Assembly (NCBI GenBank): GCA_012064385.1
Contig: QRDG01002534.1
Span: 579,001 to 643,000, forward strand
Length of the DNA: 64,000 nt
DNA from: Puccinellia tenuiflora
Taxonomy: Eukaryota; Streptophyta; Magnoliopsida; Poales; Poaceae
Reading direction: 5' to 3'
The notes below the pieces were generated by a model that was not told where the DNA came from, made no database searches, and was given only the letters and a program-made list of their open reading frames with translations. Below, piece after piece: positions 48,500-58,984 of this stretch (its first letter is position 1; each line of letters starts with the position of its first letter). The position numbers were made by a program, and so were the translations under genes.

Positions 48500-49884
48500 A
48501 GAATTCTTAAGTTTGCTTTTTGCCATGACTCTTTGTCTTAAATATTTCAAGTAAGAGCATATGGGACAGAAAGAAGAAAAATGACACAACATAATCGGCC
48601 GATCGAGCTGCTTCCTTTCCTTTTATCACGCGTGTGGTTTTTTCCAACTACTATCTTTCTCTGTCCTCTTTGTTCCTCTTCTCTTTTTGAGCGCTCACAT
48701 GAGGGAAGAGCACCGCCGCGGTGGGGAGCCGGTGAGACGCCTCTACCGATGCTCCGGCCAAGCACATCCACATTGACACGGTCTCGTTAACGAATCCCCT
48801 CCTTCTTTGAGTTCCCTCATTCGTCATCTCCTCTAATGCAACATGGACAGTCCACATGGTGAGGAACTGAGGATTGACATTGTCGAGCTCCCGGAAGTAC
48901 CGGAACAACTAGGAACATATCCTAGGTCACCCGATTCAGCCGACGGGACTTAGACAAAATCAAAACAGCGAGGTCGATGTTCGTAATCGAGATCAGTAAT
49001 TTACGTTTTTTTTTTATGTTGCATAGGTGTTTCTCATAGACAACAAACTCGTTTACGTTTTGGTGCGAATACACGAGCTAGATGCTACGACGATTCTAGG
49101 TATCCGTTGCAAATATCGCCTCAATGCTACAAATATGTTTGCGAGTTGCTACAAAAGATAGTCACCGATGTTGCATACATGTTTTAATATTTCCTTTGGG
49201 AGCTTACTACTACTACCAATGGGGATCTCATGCCGTCATGCGATCAGTGGGGATTTGCAGGACGTCTATATTTTTTTGATGCATTGATGCTGTCAAAATG
49301 TTGCGACATTGTGTGTCGTTTCGGCCCACCGCGAAGATGTTGTGACGATGTTATAACAGAAAATTGTTGCATGGTTAAAGGATATGATCCAAAATTTGGA
49401 GATCCAAGATCTCGAGTTTTAATGAGATGTGATTTGGAGAAGGGGCCAACTTTTCTTCCTTCCGATGACTCGAAGAGAGTTATGTTCACCCATCATATAT
49501 GTATCATGTACTGCAAATAGCGGTCGTCGAATGTTTCATTCCTTTTGGAGGCAGACTGCACTTATACCGCTTTCTTCGATGGAAATTGCAGTATGTGACT
49601 GTGTGTGGGTAAAAAAAAACTACTCCGAGCAGTGTATGATAGTACCCCTCCTCAGTCCTCAGTGAGGTTAATCGCACATGCATACTGTCATTATCGAAAA
49701 AAAAAACCGCACATCATTTCTTTGGATACCTGAGCAGCTCGATCACGGTTATTGGATACTTCCTGCTTGGCTCAGCTTCGATCTCAGAGATCTGTGCGAC
49801 ACATGCAGTGAAAGTGTGAAACTAACAGTCTAACAGTGCATATATAAAACAGATTAAACACATATAGCTCAGCTAGTTCAGTAC
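48500..49884. other. Intergenic, no gene seen
   Basis: Short frames only. Poly-A/T runs at 49006, 49610 and 49700. GCCATGACTCTTTGTCTT at 48523 repeats 47571 on the other side of the MITE. Confidence 0.5.
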
Positions 49885-50382
49885 CAGGGCCGGGCCTCAT
49901 GGGTGTGCCACATGTGCGGCCGAACAGGGCCCATCAATTTGAGGGGCCCAAAATTTCACGTAGTCCTGTATAGCAATATACTGTGAATTAAACGCTAGAC
50001 AGAATCACAAGAGAATTGCAAGAGAAAAGAACAAGATTTAATAATCAAGAGTTGAGTCATAATGGCTACGCATGAATCTGCTACCAGAATCTCAAGAGAA
50101 AAGAACAAGAATGAATTAAATCTCAGAAAGGGCATGTACATGTTGATTATAAAGGAATCATAAGTGTCCTTCGACAATTAGTCAGTTGATCTTGCACTTG
50201 ATATTATTGCATACAATGATCCTAGAGGTCATATATATAATTTTAATGGATTCAGTTTCTATGTAAGATATTATATGGCATATACATTATAATTATAAAT
50301 ATTAATTAGTTATATTTTTGTATGACCTAGGGCCCTATTTAGAGTTTTGTACAGGGCCCCGAATTTTACCGGCCCGGCCCTG
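49885..50382. mobile_element. Short hAT MITE (498 bp)
   Basis: Perfect 12-bp terminal inverted repeat CAGGGCCGGGCC / GGCCCGGCCCTG with an 8-bp target duplication TTCAGTAC at 49877-49884 and 50383-50390. GGGCCC motifs lie just inside both ends. There is no coding capacity. Confidence 0.93.
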
Positions 50383-50455
50383 TTCAGTACTACGTACTGT
50401 ATGCAGTAACAGATTGTTGATTGGATCTCTTCTTTCTTAACCAACACTGCATGTC

Positions 50456-50512
50456 GTCGCTCGCTCGCTCTCTCTATCTTCAGATCGATCGAGCTCTCTC
50501 TCTCTCTCTGCT
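50456..50512. repeat. CT microsatellite
   Basis: CGCTCGCTCTCTCT and GAGCTCTCTCTCTCTCTCTG; a short simple repeat. Confidence 0.8.
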
Positions 50513-51471
50513 TCGGATCGAATTGCTATATTTCGTTTCATCGTCAGCAGCTGGGAACCTACTGGAAAGGTCATCCGCGTTTTCGCTTTCCTGTACTAGA
50601 CTAGAAGGCAAAGCGCGCGTCGATCGAGTCGTGTGCGTGTCCCATGCTCGGGGCCGCATGGCGACGATGGCACGGCGCCGTACGAAAAAGCTTCACGTTC
50701 CATTGCACCCACCCCGCGGCCACGAGCGACCGCCGATGGATTTGCTATGCATTTCCCTCCGATCCGCTTCCGTTTGGCTGTGTGGATGGCTGGAGCTTCT
50801 CTCCCGCGCTCTCCCCCGGCCGTGGAATGGGACGATATTTTTTTTTTTTTTTTTGCCTCCCTCACGGATATGTACCGGGGCTCCTATACTTGTCCTTCCC
50901 CGTCCCGCGTAGGGATGGCACCCGCAGGGTATGGGTATGGGTGGAGCCCCCTATATTCTTATCCATGTCCCCCGAGCTTTCTCATCATCCGTATCCATAC
51001 TCGGAAGCGGTATAATTTTTACCATACCTTTCACTCAAAAGATATCCGCGGATAAAAATACCCGCATTTGCAACACATATCAATTGAGTTAAAAAAACTG
51101 AGATAATGTGACCATATATAATTATAAACAACAACACATAGTCTACACTATTAAATTCATAAACTCACGATAAAATATAGAAATAATTTAACCATACATA
51201 TGTCCACAAAATAAGCATTACAATAAAGTTTTGACACTATAACAAGTTCAACCAAAATAAACTCGAGCAATCCAGCAATAGGAAAAAAATAAACTTGACA
51301 TAATTTATAGGGGTACAAGGGCACACATGTATGGATTATGTAATCCCATGCCCGTACCCACTCTGCGCGATGGGCACAACATTTTCCTATTTATATACCA
51401 TGGGTATTTTTTTAGTCTCAAACCCTTACCCTGATGGGGTTTTTTTACCCGCAGGGTACGCGGGTACATGG

Positions 51472-51761
51472 GAGAAATTTGACGAAACTGACCTATTTTT
51501 TAAAGTTCAGCCAAAAATAACCTGGTTTTGAAAAGATATCACAAATCTAACCTATTTTATTGGCGCCGCACCGAAACGCGCCATACTCTGAAGCATGACG
51601 CCGTCTCAGAAGGCGCCATGCATCTATGGCGCCCTGGCAAAAAGCGCCATGCCGTTGTCGACGTGGCGAAGCGGGGACCCACACGTCGGATACCATGGCG
51701 CCGTCCCGGGGAGCGCCATGGTATGACGTACGACGCCTCTCCGGGCGGCGTCATACCCCTT
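51472..51761 (+). repeat. MULE left terminal inverted repeat (290 bp)
   Basis: Outer ~90 bp is AT-rich (AACCTGGTTTTGAAAAGA); the inner part has many GGCGCC and GCGCCAT motifs, several palindromic. The inner end GGCGGCGTCATACCCCTT pairs with 58660. Confidence 0.93.
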
Positions 51762-51947
51762 AGGGATATGAGACGCGCGCCGCGGCTGGCCCGAGCCCTA
51801 GCTCATAACGCTTCGCACTCACGGGATAGAAAAGCCACCCATGGCGCCGCCGGCTCTCCCTCTCCTCTTCCCCCTCAAATCCCTAGTCTAATCCGGCCGG
51901 ATTCGAAGCTATTTTCCGTGGATTTGCTTCTACTTCGTATCTTTGAG

Positions 51948-52405
51948 GTACTCTCTTTCGAATCCATCCTTTTTATTGGTTAAAACCATCTCATTCCTCT
52001 TATTAGGTCAACCCTAGTTCATGTCGAAATTGCAAAATTTGTTGGATAGTTGGCATATGTAGTGTTAGGATGATGATTGCTAGGGTTAGGAATATGAGTA
52101 TGTAATGCTAGGATGATGATTGCTAGGGTTAGGAATGTTAGTATGTAATGCATATGAGTATGTAGTGTTAGGATGATGATTGGTAAGCTTAGGTAGGGAG
52201 ATGATTTGTAGGGTTAGGATGTATTTTTGTATGGTGGGATGGTGGTAAGATGTAGGAATTTTTTGATGAGATGATGGTAGGATGTATCAATTTATTAGTT
52301 GTGTTTGTCACATGTAAATGGTAGAGTTGGATGATTGATGAATATATTATTATGAAGTATGATGATAAATTGATGTTAATTTTATTGTTTTTGTTATTTA
52401 TTTAG
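51948..52405 (+). other. Predicted leader intron of the PMD gene, with tandem repeats
   Basis: Donor GAG|GTACTC at 51948; acceptor TATTTAG at 52405, one base before the GATG that holds the start codon. Within it, 52061-52217 carries about three copies of a 45-60 bp unit with GGATGATGATTGCTAGGGTT and TAGGGTTAGG. Splicing is inferred from the signals. Confidence 0.5.
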
Positions 52406-52406
52406 G

Positions 52407-54972
52407 ATGGATCCGGAACCTATTCTCAATGACCATTACGATAAATGGCACCGTGGCCGGTTAATGGCGGAGGAGAGAAAGACTTTCCCTTGGTTGCATC
52501 TGAGGTCACATGAGGTTCATAGCAATAAGATGCCGTTTGACAGGAGATACATCAAGTTTATCAAGAAGACAGGACTTCTCCCTTTCGTGTCACTTGTCTC
52601 TCGGTCGACACCCCATATGAACCCTTGTGCAATCACTGCGCTTGTTGACCGGTGGAGGCCCGAGACACATACTTTTCACCTACCCTGTGGAGAGATGACA
52701 ATAACTCTGCAGGATGTTTCAATGATACTTGGTCTTCCCATTAGAGGTCAGCCGGTGTGTGCGAGCACCGATTCAAGTGGATGGCGTGAAAGGATGGTTG
52801 AACTCATCGGTGACGCGCCGACGGCGGAAAAGGTGTCCGCCGGTGCCACTTATTCTTGGATTCAAAAAAAATTTAAGAAGTGCCCCGCGGACGCTGAGGA
52901 GCCGGTGATTGAGATGTATGCACGGGCATACTTGTGGTATGTTGTGAGTAGGGTTCTCTTTTCTGACGGCACCGGAAACAACGCTTCTTTCATGTGGCTT
53001 CAGCTATTTGCTGGTTGGGATCTAAACCTGAGTTGGGGTTCAGCGGCGCTTGCTTATTTGTACCGGCAGGTAATAAGTTGTCTAATAATTATAATCTTTA
53101 ATGTACAGTAAACTCACTTCTCTATTTGTATTTCGAGTTTATAAATTTGTGATGTATGTGCAGTTGGACGAGGCATGTTGCAGGACTAAGAAAGCAAGTA
53201 TTGGTGGACCAATGATTCTACTGTCGATATGGTCTTGGTTGCGCTTGCCAGTAGGTCGTCCAATTCTGCTTCAACACAAAGATTGGAATCATCATGGCAA
53301 TGATTTGCGTAGGCCTACATGGGCGTACATGTGGGATAATATGGAACCATTCCGTGGTGAATCACAGGAAAGTTACATGAGGTACACCGCCGAGCTCGAC
53401 GCGCTAACCCCGGAGAAGGTACACAAAACTAATATCTTTTACTTTTTTTAATTCCATGGACAATTGGTAATTTTATTTGGTTCCAACATAGGTCACATGG
53501 GAGCCATACGGCGTGGCTGGTAGTGTTGGTAGGAACGTACACTTCACGATTAATCCAAAGTGTTTAGAGGAAGCTCATCTTTGGCGGATGCGATGCCCTA
53601 TGATATGTTTTTATGCCGTGGAGTACCACCTTCCTGATCGGGTGATGGCACAGTTTGGCCTATGCACGGAGATCCCCCCGCCATATAAGGACACTAGTGC
53701 GAGGCTGCACGGGTGAGTATTTTTCTAATGGTACTCGACATAGTTAAATTATTTGTATGTACTAATTAGAAGAAATTTGCAGGTTGGACAAAATAAAGCA
53801 GAAGAAGGAAAAGAATTGGCCTAGAGTACATGACAAGTACATGAAGAAGTGGTGGGCCATTATTAACAAAATTGAAGACCCTTCTTATGTTCCTCCTCTT
53901 GACAGGCCATTCGATGATGCATCATACAGCAGCTATCTCGTATGGCTTGGTAAAGTGTCACGTTTGTATATTTTGCCGCCGGCATTTTCTCACACAGCCA
54001 TAGAGGAGGAAGCATATGCGGGCTATGATGAGATGGCCAAACTGGAGTATAACCGACTTGTCAGAGAGGGAAGGAGCGCCAGCTCGACGCGTGTGATCCG
54101 CTTTGTGGTAAATTAAGAAATTTGTCAACATATTGGCATATTATAGCAATAAGTCATTAACTCTTGGACTTATTCATTTGTAGCGCGAGGAGATCTCGAA
54201 ACACGTAGACTCAGCTTCAGAAGCACTCAAGCACCCTCCAGGGAAGGAGTCCGAGTCAGCCCTTCGAGCCTTTGCTGAGGTATGACTAAGTCATAACTTT
54301 ATTTCCATGCGGTTCATGTGTTCTCATCTCTGGTTAACATGAGGTTGCTGTCATAGCAAACGAAGCGGTGGGGTCGTGGCATAGGTAATTTGCTTGGTTG
54401 TCGTCAAGTGGACGTCACCTCTCCGGTGCGGAGGACGTCAAAGAGCCCTCATGCTGAAGGTACAAGCCGTGGAAACGACGATACGGAGGTTGAGGAGGGT
54501 GAAGAGGATGAAGAGGTATTTTAATGCTTTCGGTCACATTTGCACTTGATGTCACTACGCATTTCATGTCAAGGATGAGTACATTAATGGCTGTTTTCAT
54601 TTTCAGGAGGATGATGAGGCACGACAAGACGATGTAGAGGAGGAGCAGGAGGAGGAGGAGGAGGAGGAGGAGGAGTCGCAAGAAGAACAAGACGAGATTG
54701 GCATGTCTCAACTGCAAGATGCACCGGCTTCTTCTCAGCCTCCCCGCTTCAACTTCAAGCCGAGGGTGCCTAGGGCCCCATACACTCCTGATGAATGGGG
54801 TAAAAAGTCTAAGGCACGCAAAAAAGACCGTATAGAGGAAGAGGAGGACGACGAGGAGGAGGAGGAGGAAGAGTATATCCCCCCTTTGCGGAGGAGGGGT
54901 AGGGATGAACTACGTTCGAAGCGTCGTCATGATCCAGGGACCGTGGCCAAAAGGGGAAAGGGGAAGAAATAA
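52407..54972 (+). CDS. Plant mobile domain (PMD) protein carried by the MULE, seven exons
   Basis: Exons by GT-AG signals: 52407-53069, 53164-53418, 53492-53712, 53783-54107, 54184-54279, 54357-54515, 54607-54972; 2085 bases, 694 residues, all phases agree. Residues about 40-440 look like the plant mobile domain: HMNPCAITALVDRWRPETHTFHLPCGEMTITLQDVSMILGLPIRG is the diagnostic entry (positions about 72-115), later LLSIWSWLRLP, and Trp/Tyr-rich motifs such as WEPYG. The C-terminus is strongly acidic (EEEQEEEEEEEEE), then basic (LRRRGRDELRSKRRHD, KRGKGKK), suggesting a nuclear protein. Host PMD proteins (MAIN, MAIL1 in Arabidopsis) act in transcription and TE silencing with a PP7-like phosphatase; transposon-borne versions are known (family knowledge). 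Its role for this element is unknown. It ends 136 bp from the convergent transposase gene. Confidence 0.93.
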
Positions 54973-55108
54973 TGTGTGCTACTATGTCGTGTTGCATTTG
55001 TCATGTTGAACTAGATTTGATGTTGAACTACTTGTCGTGTTGAACTACTTGTCGTGTTGGAAACGTGTTGAACTATTTGTCGTATGGTTGAACTACTGAT
55101 GTGTGCTA

Positions 55109-58100
55109 TTATGTGATATTACTGTCATCAATTTGTGTGCTACTATGTGATATAACTGTTCGTCCACCAACACGCAAATGGTCAAACATCGAGACGCGAC
55201 GCCCGCTACCTCTACCGGGTTGGCTACCACCGGGTTGGCTACCACCAGCTTGGCTACCACCGGGTTGGCTACCACCGGGTTGGCTACCACCAGCTTGGCT
55301 ACCACCTTGTTGGCTTGCTCCCCCGCCAACACCTTGTTGGCTTGCTCCCCCGCCAACACCACCAACATCACCGCCAACACTTGATTTATTTCCCTTTGAT
55401 CTCTTGCTTTGGCTACAACTTCTAGTATTATGCGCCTCACTATTGCATGAACCACATCGGGTTGGTTCACGAGGCTCAGCAAAATGTTGGTTTCCCCATT
55501 GCCGCCTATATCCCCCGGCCCAATCATCCATGTCACCTCGGAAACGCTTTGTTTGTTGTCTTCCCTTTTTAACCACCTTGAGATTCGGATCGGGGCGAAG
55601 CGGAACTCCGTGATACTCAGGCCATTGAGATTGGTCAAAATATGGATGAAATCTCTCTGCCCATGTATTCTTGACAGCTTCGATATCGCGCTCCTCCAAC
55701 CTAACTGTTTCTGGATGATTAAGTCCTACCTTTCTCACGCATGCCGCCGTGATCAAGTGCGAGCAAGGGAGATGGTACAATGTTGGCCTCTCGCATGAGC
55801 AGTGACCTTTTTTCAGCCAAACCTTGAATGACAAGCCCCCATATTGAACACCTCCTCTTGTGGTCCCTCCGGGCTCATTGACTTGGTAAATCAATTCTTG
55901 ATTATCGAAACATTCTGCCGTTTGTGTGTCCGACTTCTTTGTTTGGTATTCCAGCCAATTATGGATCAATGGTGGATACTTGTACATAATTTTGCTCTTG
56001 TTGTCACCCGCTATCTGCTTAGCCGTTTCCTCGCTGTAATGCTGAAAATACTCATTCAACTTCTGAAAAGTATATTCCGCAATTGCTGTCACGGGCAATT
56101 GACGGACACCCTTTATCACATTGTTGAAACATTCTGCCATGTTACTTGTCATGTCACTGTACCTCTTGCCACCATAGTCGTAGGCTCGTGCCCACTTCTC
56201 CCTTTCCCCAATGTTCCTTCTCAAAAACTCTTTACCTCCGTCATTTGTGAGAGCGTACAATCTATTGTACAATTTGGTGAAGTGACGAGCGGTAAAGGCG
56301 AGACAACAATCTTGTAGATCGTCGGCCTGATCCTTGTTAGCGCATGCCCTATAGAAGTTGGACACGAAATGCCGCATGCACCATCGATGGTGAACCGGAG
56401 CACAACCAGGAATTTCTTTTTCAACTGCATTGAGAATCCCTTGGTGGCGATCAGATATGACACAAACCTCTCTGTCATGGTCAATAACTTTGGTCCTCAC
56501 TAGGTGCATGAACCATTCCCAATTGTCATTGTTCTCAGCCGTCACCAAAGCAAACGCCAAAGGCAAAAGACGATTCTCGGCATCATGACCAATGGCGACC
56601 AATATGGTTCCCTTAAACCTGCCAGTCAAGAATGTGCCATCGATAGAAATAACTGGCCGGCAATGTTTGAATGCTCTAATGCATGGCCCAAATGCCCAAA
56701 ATGCACGGCCAAATAATCGGTAAATTTCAGCTTCGTGTGTCAACGTGGTTGTTCCAAAAGGCTCAACCAAATGATATGTTCCCGGGTTACTTGCCGCCAT
56801 CGCTCCCAACAACCGAGGGAGACGGGTATATGCTTCTTCCCAATCGCCGTACAAAATCTTGAATGCCGCTTGCTTGGCCTTCCACGCCTTTCCGAACTTC
56901 ACTTTGTAACCGAATAGTTCCTTCACCAAATCAATCACACCTTTAATGCTATATGTTGGGAGGGACCTAATGTTATTGGCAACTCTATGGGCGATGAAAT
57001 TGGAGGTCAATTGACGGTGCTTTTCCAAAACTTTCATTTTCTTTCCATCATTGATATCCTTGCCGGTGCATGTATGAACCGATTGACAACTAACAATGCT
57101 CCATTGTGGCCCGCCTTTGTACGGTCTTGCACGCACCACCCACGAACATCCTTCCTCCTCACACATCACGGTGTACCGCACTTTAACGTCCGAGTGAACC
57201 ACCCTATACGGCCGATGGTACTTAACCGCATACTCCTTGATCCACATCTGAAACTCCAACAAGCTTTGGAATTTCACTCCTGGATTAATCCCATACTTTT
57301 TCGGTTTCATGTCCATTTTAGAAGATGGCCTTGGCCCAAGCAATGCACTTATGCCACCATCAACTTTAGCCTTATCCGCAAGGCTAAGATCACGGAACAA
57401 TGATGGTCTATGACCTACTACCTTCTTGTGAGCTGCGGCTTCTTTAGCCGTTAGTCCATCCTCGTCAACCTCTTCGTCCGGTCCATCATCCTCTGAGTCT
57501 GAAGCATGACTCCGCAAATAAGGGAGGTCATAATCCATGTCCTCCTCTCGACAATTTGCCTCCACATCACCAACAACATTCTCACTAAGCCCATGCTCCG
57601 CTTCATCACCCTCGTAGTCATCACCCTCTAAGTCATCATCATCCCTTTGTGCTGCTTCAAATTGATCATTTCGAACCGGGCTAATTGAAGAACACCCCAT
57701 TGTTGTGTCCTCATTGGTTCGCTCAACATGAGGTTGGCTAAAAGGAGGAGGTTGGCTCATTGTTGAGTCGTACTCATCTCGAACCGGGCTTATTGGGAAA
57801 TCACACCGGTTCAAGTCTATATTCAACCGAGGTCCAATCTTCCTTGTGGCAAATAGCTCAAGCGACCTATCTTCAGATTCCGCTACCATCTCCTTGTATG
57901 CACTCCAATTCAACTCGGAGTTGACAGGCATAATTTTCAGACGACTGTGATGGCCTCGCCCGGAATTATATCTTCCAACCAATTCAATAACATCACTTGG
58001 GTCCATCCATTTCAAATCCATCCTCACTCTTTTCACAACCTCCACATACGTCGGAGTAGTCACAAACACCATTACTACCTCTTCGTTGTCAACACAATCG

Positions 58101-58156
58101 ACATTGCCTTTTAAAAAATTCGCCTTGTCCATATGATGGACATTCACGATTCTCAT
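55109..58156 (-). CDS. MURA-type Mutator transposase, intact (1015 residues)
   Basis: This gene catalyses cut-and-paste transposition of the element. Seen in order: N-terminal domain of about 100 residues; acidic linker (about 170-235); MuDR DNA-binding domain about 290-365 with zinc ligands Cys332, Cys337, His361, Cys363; MULE transposase core with Asp506 (SIDGTFL), Asp569 (ISDRHQGI) and Glu675 (SNMAECFNN) as the likely DDE triad; SWIM zinc finger Cys786, Cys788, Cys798, His800; CX2CX4HX4C knuckle 901-914; a Gly/Ser/Gln repeat tail (GGSQPGGSQAGG). The frame has no stop and no missing residue that I can see. The start codon at 58156 directly follows an acceptor-like TTTTTTATAG, so a leader intron is likely. 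Confidence 0.96.
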   Translation of the reverse strand: MRIVNVHHMDKANFLKGNVDCVDNEEVVMVFVTTPTYVEVVKRVRMDLKWMDPSDVIELVGRYNSGRGHHSRLKIMPVNSELNWSAYKEMVAESEDRSLELFATRKIGPRLNIDLNRCDFPISPVRDEYDSTMSQPPPFSQPHVERTNEDTTMGCSSISPVRNDQFEAAQRDDDDLEGDDYEGDEAEHGLSENVVGDVEANCREEDMDYDLPYLRSHASDSEDDGPDEEVDEDGLTAKEAAAHKKVVGHRPSLFRDLSLADKAKVDGGISALLGPRPSSKMDMKPKKYGINPGVKFQSLLEFQMWIKEYAVKYHRPYRVVHSDVKVRYTVMCEEEGCSWVVRARPYKGGPQWSIVSCQSVHTCTGKDINDGKKMKVLEKHRQLTSNFIAHRVANNIRSLPTYSIKGVIDLVKELFGYKVKFGKAWKAKQAAFKILYGDWEEAYTRLPRLLGAMAASNPGTYHLVEPFGTTTLTHEAEIYRLFGRAFWAFGPCIRAFKHCRPVISIDGTFLTGRFKGTILVAIGHDAENRLLPLAFALVTAENNDNWEWFMHLVRTKVIDHDREVCVISDRHQGILNAVEKEIPGCAPVHHRWCMRHFVSNFYRACANKDQADDLQDCCLAFTARHFTKLYNRLYALTNDGGKEFLRRNIGEREKWARAYDYGGKRYSDMTSNMAECFNNVIKGVRQLPVTAIAEYTFQKLNEYFQHYSEETAKQIAGDNKSKIMYKYPPLIHNWLEYQTKKSDTQTAECFDNQELIYQVNEPGGTTRGGVQYGGLSFKVWLKKGHCSCERPTLYHLPCSHLITAACVRKVGLNHPETVRLEERDIEAVKNTWAERFHPYFDQSQWPEYHGVPLRPDPNLKVVKKGRQQTKRFRGDMDDWAGGYRRQWGNQHFAEPREPTRCGSCNSEAHNTRSCSQSKRSKGNKSSVGGDVGGVGGGASQQGVGGGASQQGGSQAGGSQPGGSQPGGSQAGGSQPGGSQPGRGSGRRVSMFDHLRVGGRTVISHSSTQIDDSNIT
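55190..55375 (-). repeat. Coding repeats in the transposase tail
   Basis: Tandem 12-15 base units GGTTGGCTACCACC on the plus strand encode repeated GGSQPGG/GGSQAGG; a second pair of 30-base units encodes VGGGASQQG. Length variation between copies is expected. Confidence 0.85.
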
Positions 58157-58482
58157 CTATAAAAAATGTGAAATGCAGAAATATGTTATACCCACCAATA
58201 ATATAATTCATGCAAACATAGCTAACTATAAATAAATCTAACCCTAACCCTAACTATAAATAAATCTAACCCTAACCCTAACCCTAACCCAACAATCATG
58301 ATGGGTAGCCATACTACCAGCAACTATTGGTCCCCCTAACCCTAACCCTAACCCAACACTATCATTAGGGGTAGCCATACATTGCTATCTACATACAAGA
58401 TCTAGGTTTCCATACATTGCCACACATACTCCCAAATGCAAGAAACTAGTTGGACAAAAGAGGGTGTATAAGGGAGGAGTAC
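58157..58482 (-). other. Predicted leader intron of the transposase gene, with TTAGGG repeats
   Basis: On the minus strand donor TTAGAG|GTACTCC at 58482 and acceptor TTTTTATAG at 58157, just before ATG. It contains CCCTAA-type arrays at 58231-58290 and 58333-58354 (TTAGGG in the sense of the gene), plus a twice-occurring GGGTAGCCATA. Splicing is inferred. Confidence 0.5.
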
Positions 58483-58659
58483 CTCTAACACCAAAGGGAG
58501 GCCGAATCCACAAACAAGGGCCACCGATTTGGGTGGATTTGAGTGGAGGAGGAAAAGGGACAGAGAAGGCGCCCGTGCTCCTCCTTCTCTGCGTCGCGAA
58601 CACCCGAACAGGTAAGTGGCTAGGAGGCTGAGCAGGCCGGGCGCGGGCTGATATCACCC

Positions 58660-58949
58660 AAGGGGTATGACGCCGCCCGGGGAGGCGTCGTACGCCTCAC
58701 CATGGCGCCCCGCGGGACGGCGCCAAACTTGCCCGACATGTGGGCCTCCTGTTGCCACGTCGACACAGGCATGGCGCTTTTCGGGGCGGCGCCAAAGGAC
58801 CATGGCGCCTTCTGCGGCGGCGTCGTGGTGCAGAGTATGGAGCCGTCCGGTGCGGCGCCAAGAAAAAAGGTCAGATTCGTGAATTCTTTTCAAAACCAGG
58901 TTATTTAGTGTTAAACTTTCGTAAATAGGTCAGTTTCGTCAAATTTTTC
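58660..58949 (-). repeat. MULE right terminal inverted repeat (290 bp)
   Basis: Inverse of 51472-51761, with substitutions and small gaps; GGCGCC motifs conserved. Confidence 0.93.
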
Positions 58950-58984
58950 GGTACATGGTACCCATTGCCATCCCTAGTCCCGCG

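Larger units (their letters stand above)
51472..58949. mobile_element. Complete Mutator-like element (MULE) with transposase and PMD genes
   Basis: Length 7478 bp. The 9-bp duplication GGTACATGG at 51463-51471 and 58950-58958 is perfect, the size standard for Mutator. The terminal inverted repeats are about 290 bp each (51472-51761 and 58660-58949), starting GAGAAATTTGACGAAACTGA and, inverted, GAAAAATTTGACGAAACTGA. Two long convergent genes fill the interior: a PMD protein (plus strand) and a MURA-type transposase (minus strand). Both read through without defects, so the element looks potentially autonomous. Confidence 0.96.
50910..58976. mobile_element. hAT MITE (580 bp) split by a Mutator-like element
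   Basis: TAGGGATGGCA at 50910-50920 and TGCCATCCCTA at 58966-58976 are the inverted ends. The 8-bp duplication GTCCCGCG is at 50902-50909 and 58977-58984. Without the inner element the MITE is about 580 bp, with CGGGTA/TACCCG motifs near its ends and no gene. Confidence 0.93.

Noticed and set aside
55101..55613. 170-codon plus-strand frame of LPPGW/LPPAW repeats
   Set aside because: It is the reverse of the Gly/Ser/Gln repeat tail of the transposase and has no independent support.
58231..58354. Interstitial telomere from a chromosome fusion
   Set aside because: The arrays are short, lie wholly within one MULE and its gene leader, and use the hexamer TTAGGG instead of the plant heptamer.
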